DNA of 64,000 bases from an uncultured Chitinophaga sp. (GTDB lineage: Bacteria; Bacteroidota; Bacteroidia; Cytophagales; Cyclobacteriaceae): positions 1 to 64,000 of the forward strand of contig CABHOK010000009.1 in assembly GCA_902168205.1 (NCBI GenBank), written 5' to 3'. This document shows positions 57,988 through 64,000 of this stretch, in pieces. Each line of letters opens with the position of its first letter. Position 1 is the first letter of the stretch. The position numbers were made by a program, and so were the translations under genes. Under the pieces are notes generated by a model. It was given only the letters and a program-made list of their open reading frames with translations. It did no database searches and was not told the DNA's origin.

Positions 57988-59475
57988 ATGTTGGTTTTAG
58001 TACGCTTTTGGCTGGTGATTTGTCTACTCCTGGCCACGGCTTTTTCCTGCAATCCGCCTCAAAAAGAGGCTTTTCCGGCTGATCTGGTTGTTGATTTTGA
58101 CCTCCAGGCCATTCGCGAAAGAGGGTATATAAATGCACTCGTGGATAATAACTCCATAAGCTATTTTATATACAAGGGCCGCCCTATGGGTTATGAGTAT
58201 GAACTTCTGCAACATCTTGCGAAACACCTCAAAGTTGGTTTAAAAATAAAAGTTACCAGTGGTGTAGAGTCTGCTATTGATCAGTTAAATAAAGGTGAAG
58301 GCGATATTATAGCTTTCCCATTAACGATTAATAAACCGCGCAAAGCATTGGTATCATTTACGCGCCCGCATTTCAATACATACCAGGTACTTGTGCAACG
58401 CAAGCCTGCAAACTGGCGCAAACTAAACGAAGATCAGATCAGCGATTCACTTATTCGCACGCCATCAGCATTAGGCGGTAAAGAAGTATATGTTATAAAA
58501 GGCACGAGTCACGCTATGCGCCTTCATAATTTATCGGAAGAGATAGGCAGTGATATACTTGTTAAAGAAGATACTATAAATACAGAAAGTGAATCGTTGA
58601 TACGAAAAGTATCAACGGGCGAAATAGAATATACTATAGCAGATCATACCATGGCGCAGGTAAATGCTGCGTATTATCCAAACCTTGATGTAAAAACGGT
58701 GATCAGTATACCGCACCAGATTGCATGGGCCGTGCGTAAGAAATCTCCGGAACTTTTAAAAGCAACAGACGATTGGCTCTTGAGTATCAAGAAAGAACCA
58801 ACGTTTATGGTGATCTATAATCGTTATTTTAAAAGTCCGCGCACTTCGCTGGTGCGGATGAAAAGTGACTATTTTTCATACGGCAGCAATCGCCTTTCTC
58901 CATACGATGACATGATTAAGCAAGGTGCTGCTAAATTGCATTGGGACTGGCGTTTACTCGCGGCAGTTGTTTACCAGGAATCTAAATTCAATCCGCGTGA
59001 AGAATCGTGGGCTGGTGCTAAAGGATTGATGCAGCTGATGCCGGAGACCGCGAAACGTTATGGTGCTAAAAATGTGAACGATCCACAGCAGAGTCTTAAT
59101 GCCGGAGTTAGCTATTTAAAGTATCTCGATAAATACTGGAAGAAGTCCGTGCCGGATTCTGTGCAGCGTCTCAAGTTTGTGCTGGCATCGTACAATGCCG
59201 GATTATCGCATATACTGGATGCCAAGAAATTATTGCAGAAACATGGAAAGGATAAAAGCGTTTCGTTGTGGGACGATAATGTTCAAATGTATCTGTTGAA
59301 AAAATCTGATCCTAAATTTTATCGCGATCCCGTTGTCTCGGCCGGGTATTGCAAGTGTGAAGAACCTGTTAATTATATACAGGATGTTTTCGATCGATAC
59401 GAAGAATATAAAATTCACATCAAGGACGATCTGTTCGATGAGCGCGCTATACAAAGCGCAGTAACCGCAAATTAG
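57988..59475 (+). CDS. MltF-like lytic transglycosylase with solute-binding domain
   Basis: A 495-residue lipoprotein (lipobox TAFSC at about residue 17-21). Residues 35-260 form an SBP_bac_3 solute-binding domain and 310-480 an SLT lysozyme-like domain. The catalytic Glu is in VVYQESKFNPREESW, followed by GAKGLMQLMPETAKRYG and ASYNAGLSHILDAK. This is the architecture of MltF, which cuts peptidoglycan and is regulated by a muropeptide-binding domain. The lipid anchor puts it in the outer or inner membrane facing the periplasm. Confidence 0.92.
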   Translation: MLVLVRFWLVICLLLATAFSCNPPQKEAFPADLVVDFDLQAIRERGYINALVDNNSISYFIYKGRPMGYEYELLQHLAKHLKVGLKIKVTSGVESAIDQLNKGEGDIIAFPLTINKPRKALVSFTRPHFNTYQVLVQRKPANWRKLNEDQISDSLIRTPSALGGKEVYVIKGTSHAMRLHNLSEEIGSDILVKEDTINTESESLIRKVSTGEIEYTIADHTMAQVNAAYYPNLDVKTVISIPHQIAWAVRKKSPELLKATDDWLLSIKKEPTFMVIYNRYFKSPRTSLVRMKSDYFSYGSNRLSPYDDMIKQGAAKLHWDWRLLAAVVYQESKFNPREESWAGAKGLMQLMPETAKRYGAKNVNDPQQSLNAGVSYLKYLDKYWKKSVPDSVQRLKFVLASYNAGLSHILDAKKLLQKHGKDKSVSLWDDNVQMYLLKKSDPKFYRDPVVSAGYCKCEEPVNYIQDVFDRYEEYKIHIKDDLFDERAIQSAVTAN

Positions 59476-59597
59476 AATATAGTAGCAGTATATACTGTAA
59501 GCGTTGGAACGTATTTAAAAATATACGAAGGTTCGCTGCGGCTACTTACTTTTTTGATAACTTTTCTATCGTATTAAATTTTAACCCTCTCTTAATT

Positions 59598-60431
59598 ATG
59601 AAAAACCTCAAAATGCTGATGGGTGCATTGCTATTGCTTTGCCTCATCGTGATCTCCTCGTGCGATGATTCGCATTGCCGCACATGTCGTATCGATAAAG
59701 TTTATTTGGAAGATGAATGGCATAAAGCCTACTACAGTAGTTCGGGCCGGCTGGTAAAGCTCGAAGCTGCGGTGAGTAAAATTCTTTTTCACTATAACGG
59801 ATCGAATCAATTGATCAGCGCGGAAATATATACTGGTAATCCTGCCCCGGAATATAGCTTTGATTTTACGCATGGTTCGTTTGGCATAGTAGAATCAAAC
59901 GTATATGATTCTTATGGATTCCGAAGACATTTTGATTTTCATTATGCTTCACCAACGGTCATAGACTACCTCGTTGAAAGCGAATATAACGGTGGGCCTG
60001 GTGATCCTCCGTCATTTGTAATAAGAAAAGATCTCTCTTATGGCAGCGGAAACGTTACGTTTGTAAGCGGAACGGTAAACGGTAATCCTTTTACCGGGTA
60101 TACAGGCTCTGTTTACGACAAGAAAACAAATCCTTTCAAGTTACTGGCGCAAGCTGTGGGTAATCCTGCATTCTTCCCGGTGTGTAACATTGTGTCTTAC
60201 CCGGTTGTGCAGTATGATATTTCATTCCTGAATATCTTCTCAAAGAACAATCCCGGCAAAGGTGTATACGAAGTGCCTGTTGGGGGTGGTCCTGAAGTGC
60301 AGCAGCCACAGGATTTTACTTACGTGTATACATCATCATACGTAGAGTCACTGGTATGGACTGATGATTTAGCCGGTACCAACAAATATGCTTTCTCCTA
60401 TACCTGTGGCTTCTCTTCGGCAGAAGAGTGA
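59598..60431 (+). CDS. Lipoprotein of unknown function
   Basis: A 277-residue protein with a lipoprotein signal (LIVISSC, Cys near 22) and, just after, a Cys pair in HCRTCRID. The body shows repeats typical of beta-rich RHS/DUF4595-like proteins: KAYYSSSGRLVKLEA, FHYNGSNQLISAEIY, FTYVYTSSYVESLVW. No catalytic residues are clear and I cannot name it. It follows the MltF-like gene by 122 bp on the same strand and converges on kmo. Confidence 0.7.
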   Translation: MKNLKMLMGALLLLCLIVISSCDDSHCRTCRIDKVYLEDEWHKAYYSSSGRLVKLEAAVSKILFHYNGSNQLISAEIYTGNPAPEYSFDFTHGSFGIVESNVYDSYGFRRHFDFHYASPTVIDYLVESEYNGGPGDPPSFVIRKDLSYGSGNVTFVSGTVNGNPFTGYTGSVYDKKTNPFKLLAQAVGNPAFFPVCNIVSYPVVQYDISFLNIFSKNNPGKGVYEVPVGGGPEVQQPQDFTYVYTSSYVESLVWTDDLAGTNKYAFSYTCGFSSAEE

Positions 60432-60454
60432 AATATAGCTTTGTTGGATGTAGA

Positions 60455-61798
60455 CTATCGCTGAAGTGATTCTGCTATAGTTTTGAAGTCAAGAGATTCC
60501 CATTGATCCTGTATTCCGGGGCTGCTCATCACTTCGTTCATGATCTTTGCTTGTGAACGACTGATGGTGTAGGCTTCGGAGTACCGGATATTATCCTGAA
60601 ATGTTACCATGGAATATAGCGGAATCCATTTGTCAGGATATAGGGCGTGAAGTCGTGCTTCAATTTTTTTGCGCAGAAGAAAATCCGCATCGGCTACTAA
60701 ATCCCGCATCTCTACAAAATTGTCGAGCGCCAGTTGTGCGATCGCATCAGCATCAGGTTTGCGTTGCTTTTGAAATGCCGGGAGCACATCATCCCAATTG
60801 TTGGTATAGGTATCGAGCAACGAATTTAAGATACGACAATCCTCAAAACCGGCATTCATGCCCTGACCATAGAATGGGACAACAGCATGCGCCGCATCGC
60901 CTATCAGGAGTATTTTATTGCGTACCCACGGATAGCACTTCATCGTAACCAGAGACGCTGTAGGATTGCTAACGAAGTCATCGCACAACGAAGGCATTAG
61001 TCGTGTAGCATCCGGAAATGTACTCGAGAAGAAATTGCGCACGGCTTCATCCGGCAGTAAAGTTTCGAACGATGGATTTCCCTCAAACGGAAAAAACAAT
61101 GTGCAGGTAAAACTACCGTCAGTATTCGGCAGCGCGATCATCATATAGCTTTGCCGCGGCCAGATGTGTAAAGCATTTTTTTCCAGTTGAAACTCACCAG
61201 CTGCGCTAGCTGGTATATGCAATTCCTTGTAGCCGTGATTGATATAGCTTTGTGAGAAGTCAAACCGATCGTAAGTCTGCAGTGACTGCCGCACCATGGA
61301 GAAAGCACCATCGGCTCCAATAATCAGATCGAATGTATACTCTGAAATTTCATTCAGCGGTGACGCGATGGTAATGGATGTTTTCTCGGCATCAACCTGC
61401 ATAACACGTTGGTTAAAATGGAGGCTGGCACCGGCAGCTTCAGCAGCATCCATCAATACAACGTTCAGGCTACTGCGCGAAACTGAGTTAATGAATTCTC
61501 CCTGCTTTCCATACGGCTGAAACGTGAGATTGCCGAGTATATCATGCATAATACGGCCATGTATCGGGATGGTTATTTTTCTGATAGCATCGGCAAGTCC
61601 AACTTCTTCAAGCGCGCGTATACCCCGATTGCTTAATGCCAGGTTGATTGACCGACCTGCGAGTAACGTGTTCTTTCGCATATCCGGTCTGCGTTCAAGC
61701 ACCGTGACTTTATAGCCACGCTTGCGCAAGTATATAGCCAACAGCGACCCTACGAGGCCGGCCCCTGCTATAGCGATGTGTTTTATAGGCTTACTCAT
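60455..61798 (-). CDS. kmo: Kynurenine 3-monooxygenase
   Basis: A 447-residue FAD enzyme that hydroxylates kynurenine to 3-hydroxykynurenine with NADPH and O2. The FAD loop GAGLVG is at residues 12-17, TVLERR ends the Rossmann fold, and IGDAAHAVVPFYGQGMNAGFED is the conserved second FAD motif. It overlaps kynU by 4 bp (ATGA), so the two are translated together. Function implies O2 use. The enzyme family is otherwise eukaryotic and found in some bacteria. Confidence 0.92.
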   Translation of the reverse strand: MSKPIKHIAIAGAGLVGSLLAIYLRKRGYKVTVLERRPDMRKNTLLAGRSINLALSNRGIRALEEVGLADAIRKITIPIHGRIMHDILGNLTFQPYGKQGEFINSVSRSSLNVVLMDAAEAAGASLHFNQRVMQVDAEKTSITIASPLNEISEYTFDLIIGADGAFSMVRQSLQTYDRFDFSQSYINHGYKELHIPASAAGEFQLEKNALHIWPRQSYMMIALPNTDGSFTCTLFFPFEGNPSFETLLPDEAVRNFFSSTFPDATRLMPSLCDDFVSNPTASLVTMKCYPWVRNKILLIGDAAHAVVPFYGQGMNAGFEDCRILNSLLDTYTNNWDDVLPAFQKQRKPDADAIAQLALDNFVEMRDLVADADFLLRKKIEARLHALYPDKWIPLYSMVTFQDNIRYSEAYTISRSQAKIMNEVMSSPGIQDQWESLDFKTIAESLQR

Positions 61799-63063
61799 TT
61801 GAGGAGACTGTTTATGATTTCTCCTACGCGATAGATCTCTTCAAATGTATTGTACAGCGGTACCGGTGCTACGCGAATAACGTTTGGTTCGCGCCAATCA
61901 GTTATAACACCGGCTTTATTCAACTGTTGAAATATTTTCTTGCCGTTTTGCTTCGTGAAAATTGAAAGCTGACATCCGCGTTCTTCCGGATTAACGGGTG
62001 TTATTATTTTTAGTGTATTCTCCAGCGGATCAATCTCCTTTAAGATATACTCCATATAGGAAGTAAGCGCTATACTTTTTTTGCGCAGTGCTTTTATACC
62101 AGCCTCCTGGAATATTTCGAGTGATGCAAGTAAGGCTGCATTTTGAAAAACAGGAACATTGGAAACTTGCCAACCATCGATACCCTTCATCGGTTTAAAA
62201 CCTTTCTGCATGTTGAAGCGTTCGCCTTCATCGTGTCCCCACCAGCCGGCAAAGCGTGGTAGTTCCGTATTGCTTTCATACTTCTCATGTATATACGCGC
62301 CAGCGATAGCACCCGGACCAGCGTTCAAATATTTATAGCTACACCATACAGCGAAGTCAACGTCATCTTTGTGCAAATTCAAAGGTGTATTTCCAACAGC
62401 ATGCGCCAGGTCAAATCCGGCTATAGCACCAACGCTATGTGCGGCTGCGGTAATTTTTGGGATATCAAATAACTGCCCGGTATAGTATTGCACACCTCCC
62501 AATAGCACCATCGCTACTTCGCGACCATGCTCCATAATGGTTCGCACTATATCTTCCGTTCGCAGGGTAAATTCTTCTTCGCGCGGTTTAAGTTCTATGA
62601 GTACTTTGTCTGGATTTAAACCATGAAACTTTATCTGTGATTCAAACGCGTATTGATCGGATGAGAATGCCCCGGCTTCGGCTATAATTTTATAGCGTTC
62701 TGTAGTAGGTATATAAAACGACACCATCATTAAGTGAAGATTGATGGTGAGTTGATTCATGGCTACCACTTCTGAAGGTTTAGCGCCCACTAAAGCCGCC
62801 AGCGTTTTCTTCGCTAACCGATGATGATATAGCCATGGATTGCGGGCATGCATGTGACCTTCACCACCCAGCTTCGCCCAGTCTTCAAGCTCCTGGTTAA
62901 TAAACTGCTTGGTAGTTTTAGGTTGAAGTCCCAGAGAATTACCGATCAGGTAAATGGATTGTTTATTGTTGATTTTCGGAATCAGAAATTTATTCCGGTA
63001 ACTGCGAAGCGGATCTTCTCTGTCCAGTTTCTTTGCAAACTGCAAGCTGTTCTTGAATTTCAT
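61795..63063 (-). CDS. kynU: Kynureninase
   Basis: A 422-residue PLP enzyme that splits 3-hydroxykynurenine to 3-hydroxyanthranilate and alanine. The PLP Lys is in VWCSYKYLNAGPGAIAG; IAGFDLAHAVGN holds the Asp; the start LIGNSLGLQPKTTK is typical. It follows ogt by 77 bp, and kmo by overlap downstream. A -33 TTTG-like site and TAAATTTTA lie in the gap. Confidence 0.95.
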   Translation of the reverse strand: MKFKNSLQFAKKLDREDPLRSYRNKFLIPKINNKQSIYLIGNSLGLQPKTTKQFINQELEDWAKLGGEGHMHARNPWLYHHRLAKKTLAALVGAKPSEVVAMNQLTINLHLMMVSFYIPTTERYKIIAEAGAFSSDQYAFESQIKFHGLNPDKVLIELKPREEEFTLRTEDIVRTIMEHGREVAMVLLGGVQYYTGQLFDIPKITAAAHSVGAIAGFDLAHAVGNTPLNLHKDDVDFAVWCSYKYLNAGPGAIAGAYIHEKYESNTELPRFAGWWGHDEGERFNMQKGFKPMKGIDGWQVSNVPVFQNAALLASLEIFQEAGIKALRKKSIALTSYMEYILKEIDPLENTLKIITPVNPEERGCQLSIFTKQNGKKIFQQLNKAGVITDWREPNVIRVAPVPLYNTFEEIYRVGEIINSLLK

Positions 63064-63140
63064 AGCGGAATGATTACGGAATAATTTACGTAAAATTTAA
63101 TGCCGCCAACTATATACAAACGGATAACGATTAGCGCCTC

Positions 63141-63617
63141 TTAGAAGAGCGACAACTGTTTACGGATAGCCCCCTCGTGATAAAGCAGCCATTCCTTATT
63201 CTCAAGTCCGCCACCATAGCCAATCAGGTTACCATTTTTACCAATTACGCGGTGACATGGTACAATGATAGCGATCGGATTTTGGCCGTTCGCCAACCCG
63301 ACAGCGCGAATTGATTTCATATCACCAACACGAATTGCTATATCTTCATACGAAGCAGTTCTTCCATAGGGAATAGTTAATAATGCATTCCATACGTTCA
63401 GTTGAAATGCCGAACCTCGCAGATCGAGTTCCACGTCAAAGAATTTACGACCTTTATAAAAATACTCTTCCAGTTCAGTTATACATTGATCTGTGGTTGC
63501 AGTAGGCATCTCTTCTTTCTTGCTATCTCTGAGAAAACCTACCGTAATGATCTTGTCGTTCTCGGATTCTATCAACAGGTCTCCAACCGGAGAAGAATAA
63601 TAAGCTCTTCCTTGCAT
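63141..63617 (-). CDS. ogt: O6-alkylguanine-DNA alkyltransferase
   Basis: A 158-residue suicide enzyme that moves alkyl groups from O6-guanine to its own Cys. The active site is VPCHRV with Cys121, followed by GKNGNLIGYGGGLENKEWLL; GRTASYEDIAIRVG holds the helix-turn-helix for DNA binding. It stands between kynU and the 3-HAO gene, which are both for the kynurenine pathway, and so is an odd guest in that run. The symbol ogt is by family; it has no Ada-type regulatory domain. Confidence 0.92.
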   Translation of the reverse strand: MQGRAYYSSPVGDLLIESENDKIITVGFLRDSKKEEMPTATTDQCITELEEYFYKGRKFFDVELDLRGSAFQLNVWNALLTIPYGRTASYEDIAIRVGDMKSIRAVGLANGQNPIAIIVPCHRVIGKNGNLIGYGGGLENKEWLLYHEGAIRKQLSLF

Positions 63618-63641
63618 GCTATAATGACTTCATCTATATAC

Positions 63642-64000
63642 TTATACAAACCGTGGATCGGCTTCCATTACCGTTCCACATTTACGACACGTTCGCAACG
63701 ATGTCGATCCATAGAACTCACGAAACCGCGGAATAAAATCTTTCTCAATGTTGTCAAGGTGAAAACGATACTCGTGAAGCTTGTTGTTGCAGGCATCGCA
63801 AAACCAGATTAGCCCATCTTCAATTTCTTTTTCAACACGCTTGCATTCAATTACAAGTCCGATGGAGTTAGCCGGCCGCTCCGGTCGATGCGGCACGCGT
63901 GCGGGTAACAAAAACATTTCACCCTGCCGTATAGGTATATCTACCGGTTTGCCATCTTCCTGTATACGTACATTTATATCGCCTTCCAGTTGGTAAAATA
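63642..64000 (-). CDS. 3-hydroxyanthranilate 3,4-dioxygenase, C-terminal part
   Basis: The gene starts beyond the window. About 119 residues are seen: FYQLEGDINVRIQEDG, then GEMFLLPARVPHRPERP of the cupin core, then WFCDACNN and LRTCRKCG, which are the four Cys of the rubredoxin-like iron site of bacterial 3-HAO. The enzyme opens 3-hydroxyanthranilate to the precursor of quinolinate and NAD. The gene is at the head of the cluster with ogt, kynU and kmo. Confidence 0.92.
   Translation of the reverse strand, partial: FYQLEGDINVRIQEDGKPVDIPIRQGEMFLLPARVPHRPERPANSIGLVIECKRVEKEIEDGLIWFCDACNNKLHEYRFHLDNIEKDFIPRFREFYGSTSLRTCRKCGTVMEADPRFV

Overview
The window reads as chromosomal DNA of an aerobic, probably gliding member of the Bacteroidota, most likely order Cytophagales. 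Evidence: a full-length SprA (type IX secretion translocon) directly behind ruvA, an Oar-like carboxypeptidase-regulatory/TonB receptor, separate atpD-atpC genes with a very short epsilon subunit, a DnaJ with a reduced zinc finger, an eukaryote-like kynurenine pathway, and promoters of the Bacteroidota type (-7 TAnnTTTG, sometimes with -33 TTTG). No rRNA, tRNA, CRISPR array, prophage or integrative element was seen. Nearly all of the window is ordinary housekeeping DNA; I do not see a clear new multi-gene system. The unusual signals are mostly in the intergenic DNA and in a few uncharacterised secreted proteins.

Layout. 1-230: right end of an IS256-family insertion sequence, then a palindrome. 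231-2831 (minus): coaX, an outer-membrane protein and lptC. 2946-5306 (plus): anmK and a Glu/Leu-type dehydrogenase. 5335-13413 (minus): CNNM/CorC protein, aspartate kinase, dnaK, a TPR protein and an aldo/keto reductase. 13414-17314 (plus apart from one pseudogene): repeat-bearing prfC upstream region, prfC, a broken Uma2 gene (minus), an RluA-type pseudouridine synthase, a small membrane protein and a lipoprotein. 17400-29711 (minus): atpC, atpD, an orphan sensor kinase, an ABC exporter pair, a secreted beta-rich protein, dnaJ-grpE, obgE-adk-hpt and a GH109-like oxidoreductase. 29792-30319: a second broken Uma2 gene. 30326-34521: aminopeptidase (minus) and divergent upp, a membrane protein, a lipid kinase and an APP1-type phosphatase. 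34542-38882: serine ammonia-lyase, two paralogous CxxC proteins flanking an M28 peptidase and a tandem SnoaL-like protein. 39052-45163: gcvP, an M28 peptidase, lipA, gcvH. 45291-53147 (minus): ruvA-sprA. 53589-60431 (plus): Oar-like receptor, GDPD phosphodiesterase, MltF-like transglycosylase, a lipoprotein. 60455-64000 (minus): kynurenine cluster (3-HAO, ogt, kynU, kmo).

Functional links. gcvP, gcvH and lipA supply the glycine cleavage system and the lipoyl group carried by GcvH. dnaK, dnaJ and grpE, in two places, form the Hsp70 machine. hpt and upp salvage bases and adk balances nucleotides. KMO, KynU and 3-HAO convert kynurenine towards quinolinate and NAD. The lipid kinase and the APP1 phosphatase, 3 bp apart, would interconvert diacylglycerol and phosphatidate. 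LptC, AnmK and MltF-like serve the envelope, and SprA exports type IX cargo.

The strongest leads for a second look are: a 41-bp tandem repeat ahead of prfC; several intergenic inverted repeats built from shared short words; two independently broken Uma2 genes; the twin CxxC secreted proteins; the kinase/phosphatase lipid pair; and sprA starting at TTG in the same frame just behind the ruvA stop. All function statements rest on reading the sequence and on family knowledge; no database search was possible.
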